NCBI GenBank assembly: GCA_015486685.1 | Contig: WFRC01000354.1 | Coordinates: 1-14,266 of the forward strand | Length of the DNA stretch: 14,266 nucleotides | Reading direction: 5' to 3' | Source: Caldifarciminota bacterium | Lineage (GTDB): Bacteria > Hydrothermota > UBA3072 > WFRC01 | In this document: positions 1-7,370 of the stretch, one piece after another | Layout: every line of letters begins with the position of its first letter | How positions within the stretch are numbered: the first letter of the stretch is position 1 | Position numbers and translations under genes: made by a program | Notes under the pieces: model-generated | Database searches by the model: none | Told to the model about the DNA's origin: nothing | Seen by the model: only the letters and a program-made list of their open reading frames with translations

Positions 1-2
1 AA

Positions 3-269
3 CTCGGTTTTCAAATAAAATCTAAAGAGGAATTGGAAAAGGCGAGGGAAAAAATTGTAAAGCAGATACCCCCCGTTCTATATAGAAAATATGAAAGATT
101 AAAGGCAAAGTATAGAAATGCGGTTGTTCCCGTCGTGGGGGGTGTATGCCAGGGCTGTTATATTGCCCTTCCTATCTCTTTGGTTTCTCAGAAGAATAAA
201 AACAAAGAAATCCATACCTGCTCGAATTGCGGGAGAATTCTTTACTGGACAGACGACAGAGAAGAATAG
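3..269 (+). CDS. C4-type zinc ribbon protein (DUF164/zf-RING_7 family), 5'-truncated
   Basis: The reading frame is open from the window edge, so this is the last 88 codons of a longer gene. A TTG at 33 is in frame but is probably internal. The start of the visible part is charged and helical (KSKEELEKAREK...), as expected for the end of the long coiled coil in this family. It is followed by a zinc ribbon with two cysteine pairs: CQGC, then CSNC ahead of GRILYW. The spacing and the GRILY tail match the C-terminal zinc-ribbon domain of DUF164 proteins (relatives of Chlamydia CdsZ and Helicobacter FlgZ). These are usually called nucleic-acid-binding or putative zinc-ribbon proteins, and their role in most bacteria is unsettled. 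The gene is followed by a repeat-filled convergent spacer, and the RNase P RNA that follows this family in some genomes is not seen here. The family call is strong; the function is not. Confidence 0.85.
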   Translation, partial: LGFQIKSKEELEKAREKIVKQIPPVLYRKYERLKAKYRNAVVPVVGGVCQGCYIALPISLVSQKNKNKEIHTCSNCGRILYWTDDREE

Positions 270-366
270 GTTTTTGGGGACGGTGCTTGACTCTGTGACA
301 CTATGGCAAAATGATTGTCCGCGAATGGATTGGTGGGTAATAACAAAATTCTACATCCCATACCCT

Positions 367-432
367 AACTCCCAGATGAACTGGGAAGTGACAAATCGTA
401 AGGCGTAAATCGTAATTCGTTAATCGTAAAAA
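367..432 (+). repeat. Hairpin plus heptamer-word repeat, copy 1
   Basis: A CCCAG/CTGGG stem (371-375 with 381-385, loop ATGAA) is followed by words of 7-nt period such as AAATCGT and AAGGCGT. It is homologous to 9608-9694 in the opposite orientation. The 44-nt word part (389-432) matches 43 of 44 positions. The 22-nt hairpin part differs only at the two positions that pair with each other. Confidence 0.85.
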
Positions 433-450
433 TAACAGATAACTACACCC

Positions 451-541
451 ATCCTGTGAGATTGTTCATTCGCTTTCGCTCACTCACGCCTTCGGCTTCT
501 TCGCAAAACTACCAGCAAGAAGTGGACACTCGCAATGACAA
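451..541 (-). repeat. Interspersed-repeat-like segment (TCATTGCGAG...CAATCTC type)
   Basis: Read on the minus strand, this segment begins GTCATTGCGAG and ends with GAGCGAAAGCGAA...CAATCTCA. That resembles the short GTCATTGCGAG...GAAGCAATCTC repeats I recall from many environmental bacterial genomes. Here the two ends are separated by extra sequence containing GAAGCCGAAGGCGTGAGTG. Only one copy is in the window, so its repeat nature rests on recall. CTACCAG at 509-515 and CTGGTAG at 544-550 form an inverted repeat overlapping one end. Confidence 0.4.
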
Positions 542-571
542 TACTGGTAGCTGGCAGCCCCCTATTCTTTT

Positions 572-650
572 CCTCATCTACCCATTCACTCCCTATATAC
601 TCGCTACTCATACCTCGCTACTGCTTTTTCCACTCATCTACTCATTTACT
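572..650. repeat. Degenerate 7-8 nt periodic word array
   Basis: This pyrimidine-rich tract is built of related words: CTCGCTA and CTCATAC alternate at 7-nt spacing around 600-622, and ACTCATCT and ACTCATTT follow at 8-nt spacing around 633-648. The complementary word style (ATGAGTGGATGAGG) appears just after the oxidoreductase operon near 9437. I see no coding signal. Confidence 0.55.
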
Positions 651-691
651 TGTCATATTTTATCATAAAATTTTCCCCATTACCTATGAAT

Positions 692-2713
692 TTATTCTAT
701 TTTTGTGAGTTTTTCCCTCAATATCTCATTGGAATGTTTAATATATAAGAAATATATGCCTGAATGCAGGCGTTTACCAAAATTTATTTTATGATACCCA
801 GGCCCTATTTTTCCCTTAAATAGATTTTCTACTTTTTGTCCAAGAATGTTATATACATTAATATCCAAATATTCTGGGTGCTTATTAAAAAAGTCCAGGG
901 TAAAGGTATGGGCAGAAATAGAAGATGTAATGGAAAATGTATCATTTGTTTTTGTAGTATGTTCCTGAACACCTAAAATACCAAACCATTTTAAGATATT
1001 TGTTAATAATGTAATTTGTGCTGAGGTATCAGGGGAGTCTGGACTACCATTTTTGGTGATATAGTAATAGGGCCAATAGAGATATACAAGTTTATAATCT
1101 ATACCATCATATTTATATCCTGTTGGGTTACCGTCTATATCATCAAATATTATTGTTGCCTGAGATATATCAGTTCTTGGATGCACAACACCATAAAAAT
1201 TATGTCCGGGAGAGAATGCGTAAGGATATATCCAAAATCCTGTTTGAAAATCGCCAGAAATAGGGTCTCCGGGAATACCAAACATCTGAGAAGAATCAGT
1301 GCCATTGGAGAATTTATCATCCTGAATTTCTCTAACTTTTAAGTAATTATATATAAAACCATTATTGAGAATTGTATCAGTATAAACTCCACCTAATAAT
1401 TCTCCAATCAGGTCCTGACTGGAAATAAGCATACTTTTGCCACTGTCAAAATATTTCTTGATTATAGATGTATCTTCTATAAATCCTTTGCCGGGCCATG
1501 TAATCCATACAATTAACTGATAATCAGGAAACATTATAACAGAAGAATCTGGTGGTCCATTGAATTTTTTAATATTCCATGTATCCCCCTGAGGATAAAC
1601 CTGCTTTATTGCATCGTATGTATATCCATTCCCATAATATTCATCCCCATTTACAAAAAGTAGTTTTGCCCCTGGGGTCCCTGCCCGTATGATATAAAAA
1701 TATCGAGACACTATATGTAAGTCATCCTTTGCACCCTGAATGTCCGTTGCAAGCACATAATAATGAATTGTATCCCCGACAGATTGCCCTGAAATCTGAG
1801 ATTCATATACACCATCTATTGAATCGCCTGAGACCATCGTCATACCTATGCTATCAATAGGTCCACTATTTACAGAATAATATAGAAACGCCGTATCCAC
1901 ACCGGCTGAATCTGTGGGATAACCTGCATCAGAAATGGATGCTTGAATTGTAATAGAGGATGTAGAATATGTGTCAGATTTCTTTTTCAAATTTACATAG
2001 GGTGGCGGATTGGCATTATAAATATCTACCAGACATTCTATAAAATATCCGCAACCGTAAGCCCACCAGCCAGGGGTTTGATTGTTTGCATAATTAGGGT
2101 CTGAAAGGTAACAGAGTGAATGGTAGTATGGAGTGGTCTCACCTGCATCAAGAAAAATTGACGGGTCATAAGGATGGTCAGCTCCTCCATCCAGCACATA
2201 ACCTATAAAGAAATCATTCATACCCATATCAATTGTATCATTCAAGATTGATACAAAATTTATCGTATCCCATTTGCCTACTTTTGTAGAATCAATTGTA
2301 ACGGGAATACCATCAGGATAACCATATACACTTAATAAATTTTCGCCAATAGGGCTGGGACCTGGCGGATTTCCACCATTTGCTGTATCGCCATTATGGA
2401 CATCATAATAAAGTGAATCTGTAAAATTTGAATCTGCCTTCCAGATAAATATATGGATATTTCCTGAACTATTAAACATAAAATTTGCCAAAATTATTTT
2501 CGTTGGTCCAAATGGGTGAAACCATCCTGCAATTGTATCCCCAGGATTCGCATGCCCCATATAATATATAGCGTCTCCATTGTAAAGTTTTGCAGTAAAA
2601 AGAGTACCTTTTATAGATGATGGCTGAAGATTTCCATTACTTGTGAAGACCTTTCCGTAGACAGGCGTAAGAGAGCCTGATATAAAAATGATAAACAAGG
2701 TTATATTTTTCAT
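692..2713 (-). CDS. Secreted protein with Ig-like, GATase-like and T9SS C-terminal sorting domains
   Basis: The protein is 673 aa. Residues 1-20 form a signal peptide (MKN, hydrophobic core, cut near VYG). The first 235 residues are a Gly/Asp/Tyr-rich beta-type region that I do not recognise. Residues 240-345 look like an Ig/FN3-like domain (ITIQASISDAG..., DTIHYYVLATD). Residues 348-580 resemble a class I glutamine-amidotransferase-like fold used as a structural domain in secreted proteins, with LLFVNGDEYYG, YQLIVWITWPG and SMLISSQDLIGELLGG. Residues 590-673 are a typical type A T9SS sorting domain, with INVYNILGQKVENL, a GYH segment, SGIYFLYI and a basic tail. Such tails send proteins through the outer membrane and are cleaved there. 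The start is firm, with AAGGAGGT 4 nt upstream and a consensus promoter before it. The gene is a single transcription unit divergent from ptb. No protease or glycosidase catalytic motif is evident, so the substrate or role is unknown. Confidence 0.85.
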   Translation of the reverse strand: MKNITLFIIFISGSLTPVYGKVFTSNGNLQPSSIKGTLFTAKLYNGDAIYYMGHANPGDTIAGWFHPFGPTKIILANFMFNSSGNIHIFIWKADSNFTDSLYYDVHNGDTANGGNPPGPSPIGENLLSVYGYPDGIPVTIDSTKVGKWDTINFVSILNDTIDMGMNDFFIGYVLDGGADHPYDPSIFLDAGETTPYYHSLCYLSDPNYANNQTPGWWAYGCGYFIECLVDIYNANPPPYVNLKKKSDTYSTSSITIQASISDAGYPTDSAGVDTAFLYYSVNSGPIDSIGMTMVSGDSIDGVYESQISGQSVGDTIHYYVLATDIQGAKDDLHIVSRYFYIIRAGTPGAKLLFVNGDEYYGNGYTYDAIKQVYPQGDTWNIKKFNGPPDSSVIMFPDYQLIVWITWPGKGFIEDTSIIKKYFDSGKSMLISSQDLIGELLGGVYTDTILNNGFIYNYLKVREIQDDKFSNGTDSSQMFGIPGDPISGDFQTGFWIYPYAFSPGHNFYGVVHPRTDISQATIIFDDIDGNPTGYKYDGIDYKLVYLYWPYYYITKNGSPDSPDTSAQITLLTNILKWFGILGVQEHTTKTNDTFSITSSISAHTFTLDFFNKHPEYLDINVYNILGQKVENLFKGKIGPGYHKINFGKRLHSGIYFLYIKHSNEILREKLTKIE

Positions 2714-2736
2714 ATCTACCTCCTTATTAATATATA

Positions 2737-2764
2737 ATTATATATATGAAATTAAAATTGTCAA
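2737..2764 (-). promoter_or_regulatory. Consensus sigma-70 promoter for the T9SS-type secreted protein
   Basis: On the minus strand the -35 box is TTGACA (2764-2759), followed by a 16-nt AT-rich spacer and a perfect TATAAT -10 box (2742-2737). Transcription would start near 2730, giving a leader of about 16 nt that contains AAGGAGGT (2725-2718). Both boxes match consensus at 6 of 6 positions. Confidence 0.8.
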
Positions 2765-2820
2765 GCCCTCTTTTTAATTCATAAAATAAATGTTTTTTGT
2801 GATTTTTTATCAAAATAGGG

Positions 2821-2848
2821 TTGACTTTGACAAGTATTTAATTAGTAT
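2821..2848 (+). promoter_or_regulatory. Tentative promoter for ptb-fabH
   Basis: TTGACT (2821-2826) is followed 16 nt later by TAGTAT (2843-2848). The ptb start lies 22 nt beyond. The -35 box is good and the -10 box matches 4 of 6. A second TTGACA at 2827 has no well-placed -10 partner. Confidence 0.4.
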
Positions 2849-2870
2849 ATGGGCAATTAAAGGAGGTGGA

Positions 2871-3788
2871 ATGGAAGCAATAAAATCGCTTGAAAAACTT
2901 GTAGAATATGTAAAGTCTCAGGAGAAAAAAACCATTATAGTGGCTTGCGGGCACGACCCTCATACGATTGGAGCAACAAGTAGAGCGGCGAAAGAAAATC
3001 TTGTAAGTGTCGTTCTGGTTGGTAATAAAGAAAAAATGGAGGTTGTGGCAGAAAAGGAACAAATTGACCTTTCGGTATTTCAAATCATTGACGAAAAAGA
3101 TGATTATAAAGCAGGAGCAATTGCCCGAGATATGGTTGTCGCAAAAGAGGGTGATGTTCTGATGAAAGGTCTGATTGGTTCCGATGTATATATGAGATTA
3201 ATCCTGAATAAGGAAAAGGGCTTGCTACCTAAAAAGGGTGTTTTGTCCCATCTTGCCGTGATGGAGGTGCCTACATATCCTAAGTTGCTTTTTGTTTCTG
3301 ATGTTGCAGTAATACCATCACCTGACCTATTCCAGAAAATTGCTATGCTGAAATATGATATTAAGACTGCCCATAGATTTGGCATAGAAACGCCAAAAGC
3401 CGCTATAATTGCCGCTACTGAGAAGGTAAGCGATAAAATGCCTGCAACGATGGATGCGGCTGTCATCTCAAAAATGGCGGACAGGGGCCAAATAAAAGGT
3501 GCTATTGTAGATGGACCTCTTGCCCTTGATATTGCTGTTTCAAAAGAGGCTTGCGAGATAAAGGGAATAAATTCTCCTGCGGGTGGAGAAGCAGATATTC
3601 TCATATTTCCCAATATAGAATCCGGAAATGTATTTTTCAAGAGTTTGACAAAATTTGCAGGTGGTGAACTTGCAGGAGTTGTAACAGGTACAACTGCTCC
3701 CTGTATTCTGACATCCCGTTCTGATTCGGAAAATTCGAAATTCTACTCTATTGCCCTTGCTGCAATAATGGCGGGGGAATGGCAATGA
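2871..3788 (+). CDS. ptb: Phosphate butyryltransferase (phosphate acyltransferase family)
   Basis: This 305-aa enzyme should catalyse acyl-CoA + phosphate to acyl-phosphate + CoA, in the cytoplasm. The length is right for Ptb; most Pta enzymes are longer. Family motifs are VDGPLALDIAVS (213-224), ADILIFPNIESGN (241-253) followed by FKSLTKFAGG, and TSRSDSENSKFYSIALA (281-297), the CoA/phosphate-binding end of PTA_PTB proteins. I chose the ATG at 2871 because AAAGGAGGTG sits just before it. The longer in-frame ATG at 2790 has no ribosome binding site, would add 27 atypical residues and would start upstream of the likely promoter. The stop overlaps the fabH start as ATGA, so translation is coupled. 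No butyrate kinase lies beside it. The partnership with fabH and a nearby 2-oxoacid oxidoreductase suggests branched or short acyl groups, but acetyl or propionyl activity cannot be excluded. Confidence 0.9.
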   Translation: MEAIKSLEKLVEYVKSQEKKTIIVACGHDPHTIGATSRAAKENLVSVVLVGNKEKMEVVAEKEQIDLSVFQIIDEKDDYKAGAIARDMVVAKEGDVLMKGLIGSDVYMRLILNKEKGLLPKKGVLSHLAVMEVPTYPKLLFVSDVAVIPSPDLFQKIAMLKYDIKTAHRFGIETPKAAIIAATEKVSDKMPATMDAAVISKMADRGQIKGAIVDGPLALDIAVSKEACEIKGINSPAGGEADILIFPNIESGNVFFKSLTKFAGGELAGVVTGTTAPCILTSRSDSENSKFYSIALAAIMAGEWQ

Positions 3789-4765
3789 GGGCAAAAATTA
3801 CTGCTACAGGTTCTTATCTTCCAGAAAAGGTTCTGACAAATTTTGACCTTGAAAAGGTTATGGATACATCAGATGAGTGGATAAGAACGCGGACAGGAAT
3901 AAGGGAAAGGCATATTGCAGCAGACAATGAGGCAACATCTGATATGGTAGCAAAGGCAATACAAAATCTTTGCGAAAGGCACAATATCTCACCCGAAGAA
4001 TTTGATATGATAATAGTAGCAACAGATACTCCTGATACTGCTTATCCTTCAACAGCATGCTGGGTCCAGAAGCACCTGAAATTAAAGAATAAGGTGCCTG
4101 CATTTGATATGGAAGCAGGCTGCACAGGATGGCTCTACGGGCTTGAAGTCTCCGCCGGATTGATTGAATCAGGAAGGGCAAAAAAGATATTACTTGCGGG
4201 TGCTGAGACAATGTCAAAGGCAGTAAACTGGGATGATAGGGCAACTGCTGTTTTATTTGGTGATGGTGCAGGTGCTACCTTGATCGAGTTGACTGAGGAT
4301 GATTCAGGTATATTGTCTACATATATAGGTGCGAATGGAACACTTGCTCACCTTTTATATCAACCCGCTGGTGGTTCCAGAATGCCCGCAAGTGAAAAGA
4401 CCGTTAAAGAGAGTCTTCACAGTGTATATATGGCAGGAAACGAGGTATTTAGATATGCAGTAAGATATATGCAGATGTCTGCTGAAAAGGCACTTGAGAG
4501 AGCGGGGTTAAGGGCTGAGGATGTTTCTATATTTATCCCTCATCAGGCAAATCAAAGAATCATTGATGCAACCTGCAAAAGGGTAGGTGTACCCTTAAGT
4601 AAAACATATATAACCATAGATAGAATTGCGAATATATCCGCCGGAACAATCCCTATTTCTCTGGATTTAGCAATTCAAGAAGACAGAGTTAAAAAGGGTG
4701 ATATTGTCTTGATGGATGCGTTTGGAGGTGGTTTCACCTGGGGAGCAGCAGTTGTGAGATGGTGA
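3785..4765 (+). CDS. fabH: Beta-ketoacyl-ACP synthase III
   Basis: FabH starts fatty acid synthesis by condensing an acyl-CoA primer with malonyl-ACP. Counting from the ATG at 3785 the protein is 326 aa, the usual FabH length. The catalytic triad is present: Cys113 in EAGCTGWLYG, His253 in PHQANQRII and Asn283 in IANISAGTIP. The opening ITATGSYLPEKVLTN and TSDEWIRTRTGIRERHIA are classic FabH signatures, as is the ending DAFGGGFTWGAAVVRW. Two starts are possible: ATG 3779 and ATG 3785. I prefer 3785 because it forms an ATGA overlap with the ptb stop and lies 7 nt after GGGGG, while 3779 would sit almost on the ribosome binding site. The primer cannot be read from the sequence, but FabH enzymes using branched primers are fed by 2-oxoacid-derived acyl-CoAs, which fits the neighbouring operon. 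Confidence 0.95.
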   Translation: MRAKITATGSYLPEKVLTNFDLEKVMDTSDEWIRTRTGIRERHIAADNEATSDMVAKAIQNLCERHNISPEEFDMIIVATDTPDTAYPSTACWVQKHLKLKNKVPAFDMEAGCTGWLYGLEVSAGLIESGRAKKILLAGAETMSKAVNWDDRATAVLFGDGAGATLIELTEDDSGILSTYIGANGTLAHLLYQPAGGSRMPASEKTVKESLHSVYMAGNEVFRYAVRYMQMSAEKALERAGLRAEDVSIFIPHQANQRIIDATCKRVGVPLSKTYITIDRIANISAGTIPISLDLAIQEDRVKKGDIVLMDAFGGGFTWGAAVVRW

Positions 4766-4775
4766 GAAAGACCGT

Positions 4776-4991
4776 GAGGCGTAATAAGTAGGAAGTGGGA
4801 ACTGAGAAGTAGGAACTTGAAAAAGGATTGACAAACGTGTTCGTGATGGTGACTCGTGAAAAATAAACGAGAGAAGACCGTGAGGCGTGAGGCGTAAAGC
4901 GTGAGAAGATAGAAGATATTAGATGTTAGATGTTGGATAAAATAAGCGTAGTTTTTACGATTAATGAATAACGATTTACGCTTAACGAAAC
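4776..4991 (+). repeat. Degenerate heptamer-periodic array
   Basis: There are three in-phase runs of 7-nt units. Six units lie at 4776-4817 (GAGGCGT, AATAAGT, AGGAAGT and relatives), eight at 4882-4937 (two GAGGCGT in a row, later TGTTAGA, TGTTGGA) and five at 4957-4991 (ACGATTA, ACGATTT, ACGCTTA among them). The phase shifts by about one base between runs. The last run has the same word style as 9613-9647. Between the first two runs lies the ACAAACGTGTTCGTG repeat (4831-4858). Confidence 0.75.
4831..4858 (+). repeat. 28-bp intergenic repeat, copy 1 (ACAAACGTGTTCGTG...)
   Basis: It matches 9459-9486 at 25 of 28 positions in the same orientation. Each copy lies downstream of a gene block, this one after fabH. 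All three differences are transitions in the second half of the repeat. Confidence 0.75.
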
Positions 4992-5061
4992 AATCCCGCA
5001 TTATTATTTGGCGGTTAGCGAGTATATTTTTGGCAATACTAACTAAATAAAAGGAGAATCT

Positions 5062-5625
5062 ATGTTAGAAATAAGATTTCATGGGAGAGGAGGTCAGGGT
5101 ACAGTTGTAGCCTCTAAAATCCTTGCGGAGGCAGCATTTCTAGAAAGACATTATGTCCAATCATACCCTCAATATGGTGTAGAAAGGAGGGGTGCGCCTG
5201 TTACTGCATTTCTCAGGATAGGGGAAAAGGGAGAAAGGCTCTTTGTCCGCTCTCATATATATGAACCTGATTGGATTATTGTCCTTGATGCCACATTGTT
5301 GGAGTCAATAAATGTATTTGAGGGCTTAAAAGATAATGGATGGGTGGTAATAAATACATCTGCTACACCAGATAAAATCGATGTTCCTGTAAAGTTTAGA
5401 ATTGCTACAGTAGATGCCTCGGGTATTGCATTGAAATGGGGATTGGGGTCAAAGGCTCAACCTATTGTAAACACATCTATTCTTGGAGGATTTGTTAAGG
5501 CAACTGGACTTGTATCTCTTGACTCTTTGAAAAAGGCAATTGTGGAGAATGTGCCTGTTAAACCTGAGGATAATGCAGGTGCAGCAGAAGAGGCATATAA
5601 CAATGTAAAAACAAAAGGAGTATAG
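5062..5625 (+). CDS. porG: 2-oxoacid:ferredoxin oxidoreductase, gamma subunit
   Basis: This is the gamma subunit of a pyruvate/2-ketoisovalerate-type ferredoxin oxidoreductase, 187 aa, the normal size for a separate gamma chain. It opens with the hallmark GRGGQGTVVASKILAEAA (8-25), followed by YPQYGVERRGAPV (35-47), which is typical of the gamma domain that helps bind CoA. AAAGGAG lies before the ATG. It is the first gene of a four-gene operon, with one base between its stop and the next start. The symbol is used at family level only: subunit motifs do not tell pyruvate from branched-chain 2-oxoacid substrates, and porG or vorG would fit equally. Confidence 0.93.
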   Translation: MLEIRFHGRGGQGTVVASKILAEAAFLERHYVQSYPQYGVERRGAPVTAFLRIGEKGERLFVRSHIYEPDWIIVLDATLLESINVFEGLKDNGWVVINTSATPDKIDVPVKFRIATVDASGIALKWGLGSKAQPIVNTSILGGFVKATGLVSLDSLKKAIVENVPVKPEDNAGAAEEAYNNVKTKGV

Positions 5626-5626
5626 T

Positions 5627-7297
5627 ATGGAAAAGATGGAAGGCTTGAAAAATCTACCAGAAGCACCAGTTTCTCTTCTTTCTACCTTGATTAACAAAAC
5701 AGGTTCATGGAGAAATATAAAACCTGTGTTTGTTGAGAAAACAGCACCCTGCACCGAGGCCTGTCCTGCACATATTCTTATACCACATTATATAGATAAA
5801 ATATTGAGGGGAACAATGGATGAGGCAGGTGAAATTTTACTCCGAGAAAATCCTTTTCCTTCTATAACGGGGAGGGTATGTCCGCATTTTTGTGAGAGTA
5901 AATGCAACAGGGGAGAATTTGACAAGTCAGTGGGTATAAGAGAGATAGAAAGATATGTTGGAGATTATATGCTGGATAAAAAATGGCAAAATGTACCTAA
6001 ATATAATGATAAAAACATTGCTGTTGTTGGTTCAGGTCCTGCCGGACTTTCCTGCGCCCACTATTTAAGGACACTTGGTTATAAGGTAGTGGTATTTGAA
6101 AAGGACGAAGAAGCGGGTGGCGTATTGAGATATGGTATTCCTGAGTATAGATTACCTAAAAGGATTGTTCGGAAAGAGATTGATGCACTGAATAGGGAAG
6201 GTATTGAATTTAAGACAGGAACATCCATTGGTAAGGATATTGCATTGCAGAATTTACAAAAAGAATATGACGCTGTATTTTTGGGAACAGGTGCAATTCT
6301 GGAGAGAAAGATGAATATTTCGGGAGAAGAATTTTTTCAAGAAGGATTAACTTTTCTCAGGAATGTTCTTACTGAAAAAATTAAAGAAGTACAGGGTAAA
6401 TATGGAGTAATTGGCGGTGGAAATGTAGCAATGGATGTAGCAAGAACATTGCTGAGATTGGGTGCGGAGGTGCATATTTTGTATCGGAGGACAGAACAGG
6501 AGATGCCTGCAATTCGTGAAGAGATAGAGAAGGCAAAACAGGATGGTATAATATTTGATTTTCTTACCCAACCTGTTGAGGCAAAGAAATCGGACAATGA
6601 AATTATTGTTAAATCTATAAAGATGAAATTGGGAGAGGTGGATGCATCAGGAAGAAGAAAACCTGTCCCAATTGAAGGTTCAGAATTTGAAGAGGGATTT
6701 AATGGCGTTATTTCAGCAATAGGTGAAGTTGCAGATATGTCTATCTTTTCTGATGAATTAAAAAATGATAAGGGATGGTTAGATATTGCTAATGAAACTT
6801 TGAGGGTTAAAGCATCAAATGTATTTGCAGGTGGAGACCTGGTGCTCGGTCCTGCAACTGTGGTAGAGGCTATTGCAACAGGTAAAAAGGCAGCATTCAA
6901 TGTGCATAAATTTCTTGGAGGAAATATTCCAGAGGAAAAATCAAAAATATCGGATGAGGTAGTAGGTTTCGAGAAACTAAATCTTGCATATTTTGAGCAC
7001 CTCCCCAGGATAAATAGTAAGGAATTATCTGTATCAGAAAGAATAAAAAGTATTACAGAAGAGGAATCAAAGGGTATACAAACAGAGGAAGAGTTAAAAA
7101 AAGAAGCAGATAGATGTTTTTCTTGTGGACACTGCAATGGATGTGGAAACTGCTGGGTGTTCTGTCCTGATATGGCAATTAAAATGAATGAAGATGGAAA
7201 TCCCGAGTATATATATGATTATTGTAAGGGCTGTGCCATCTGTAATTCTGAATGTCCAAGATATGTTGTATCCCTTGTTAAAGAAAGGGAATTCTAA
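5627..7297 (+). CDS. GltD-like NAD(P)H flavoprotein fused to a two-[4Fe-4S] ferredoxin domain (oxidoreductase electron-transfer subunit)
   Basis: The protein is 556 aa with three parts. Residues 40-115 are an N-terminal Fe-S domain of the glutamate-synthase small-subunit/dihydropyrimidine-dehydrogenase type (Fer4_20), with cysteines 42, 46, 85, 89 and 93. Residues 130-435 are a pyridine-nucleotide-disulfide oxidoreductase core: FAD site GSGPAG (135-140), NAD(P)H site GGGNVA (263-268) and the closing FAGGDLVLGPATVVEAIATGKKAA. Residues 497-545 are a ferredoxin domain with two cluster motifs (cysteines 503/506/509/513 and 533/536/539/543), preceded by an extra Cys pair at 497/500. It stands where a small delta ferredoxin subunit usually lies, so it probably passes electrons between the alpha/beta catalytic core and NAD(P)H or ferredoxin. 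GltD-like flavoproteins take part in several enzymes, so a role as glutamate synthase small subunit is possible, but no large subunit is nearby. AGGAG lies 6 nt before the ATG. Confidence 0.9.
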   Translation: MEKMEGLKNLPEAPVSLLSTLINKTGSWRNIKPVFVEKTAPCTEACPAHILIPHYIDKILRGTMDEAGEILLRENPFPSITGRVCPHFCESKCNRGEFDKSVGIREIERYVGDYMLDKKWQNVPKYNDKNIAVVGSGPAGLSCAHYLRTLGYKVVVFEKDEEAGGVLRYGIPEYRLPKRIVRKEIDALNREGIEFKTGTSIGKDIALQNLQKEYDAVFLGTGAILERKMNISGEEFFQEGLTFLRNVLTEKIKEVQGKYGVIGGGNVAMDVARTLLRLGAEVHILYRRTEQEMPAIREEIEKAKQDGIIFDFLTQPVEAKKSDNEIIVKSIKMKLGEVDASGRRKPVPIEGSEFEEGFNGVISAIGEVADMSIFSDELKNDKGWLDIANETLRVKASNVFAGGDLVLGPATVVEAIATGKKAAFNVHKFLGGNIPEEKSKISDEVVGFEKLNLAYFEHLPRINSKELSVSERIKSITEEESKGIQTEEELKKEADRCFSCGHCNGCGNCWVFCPDMAIKMNEDGNPEYIYDYCKGCAICNSECPRYVVSLVKEREF

Positions 7298-7370
7298 TGA
7301 TTTTAATGAAAAATGCAGAATACAAAGTGCAAAATAATATAAAGAATTATATAAAGATTAGGAGGAAAAT
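7298..7370. other. Short spacer with degenerate heptamer words
   Basis: This 73-base gap lies inside the oxidoreductase operon. It holds AT-rich 7-nt units (AAAATGC, AGAATAC, AAAGTGC from 7310) and then a TATAAAG direct repeat. It ends in AGGAGG for the alpha subunit. It is the only sizeable gap within the operon, and I see no terminator in it. Confidence 0.45.

Larger units (their letters stand above)
270..691. other. Convergent intergenic spacer made of repeats
   Basis: This 420-base gap lies between the 3' ends of the zinc-ribbon gene and the T9SS protein gene. I see no credible gene in it. From left to right it holds: a GGGGACGGTGCTTGAC segment near 277-292; a hairpin followed by heptamer words (367-432); a segment whose complement reads like the widespread TCATTGCGAG...CAATCTC interspersed repeat (about 451-541); and a pyrimidine-rich run of 7-8 nt words (572-650). 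In the last of these the 9-mer CTCGCTACT occurs at 600-608 and again at 614-622, exactly 14 nt apart. An AT-only inverted repeat (657-671) lies just before the convergent gene end. No clear rho-independent terminator was found. Confidence 0.6.
4766..5061. other. Intergenic spacer of short-period repeats, fabH to oxidoreductase operon
   Basis: This spacer is almost entirely repeat words up to about 4991. The last 70 bases before the gamma-subunit gene look unique and end in AAAGGAG. No convincing -35/-10 pair was found: TATATT at 5023-5028 lacks a -35 partner. No clear terminator follows fabH. Confidence 0.6.

Noticed and set aside
118..408. 96-aa plus-strand open frame overlapping the zinc-ribbon gene end
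   Set aside because: It overlaps a recognised zinc-ribbon domain in another frame and then runs into repeat DNA. No ribosome binding site or conserved character.
270..460. RNase P RNA or other structured RNA after the zinc-ribbon gene
   Set aside because: This family can sit near rnpB, but none of the conserved RNase P core segments were recognised, and the region is explained by repeats.
456..668. 70-aa plus-strand open frame
   Set aside because: Lies wholly in pyrimidine-rich repeat words. The Ser/Pro/Tyr/Thr-rich product reflects the repeats, and there is no ribosome binding site.
3104..3640. 178-aa minus-strand open frame
   Set aside because: Antisense shadow of ptb, with no ribosome binding site or recognisable domain.
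4776..4991. CRISPR array
   Set aside because: Units are 7 nt, degenerate and without spacers. There are no 23-40 bp repeats and no cas genes in the window.
6337..7137. 266-aa minus-strand open frame
   Set aside because: Antisense to the well-supported flavoprotein gene. The Ser/Phe/Ile-rich product is typical of a codon-bias shadow.
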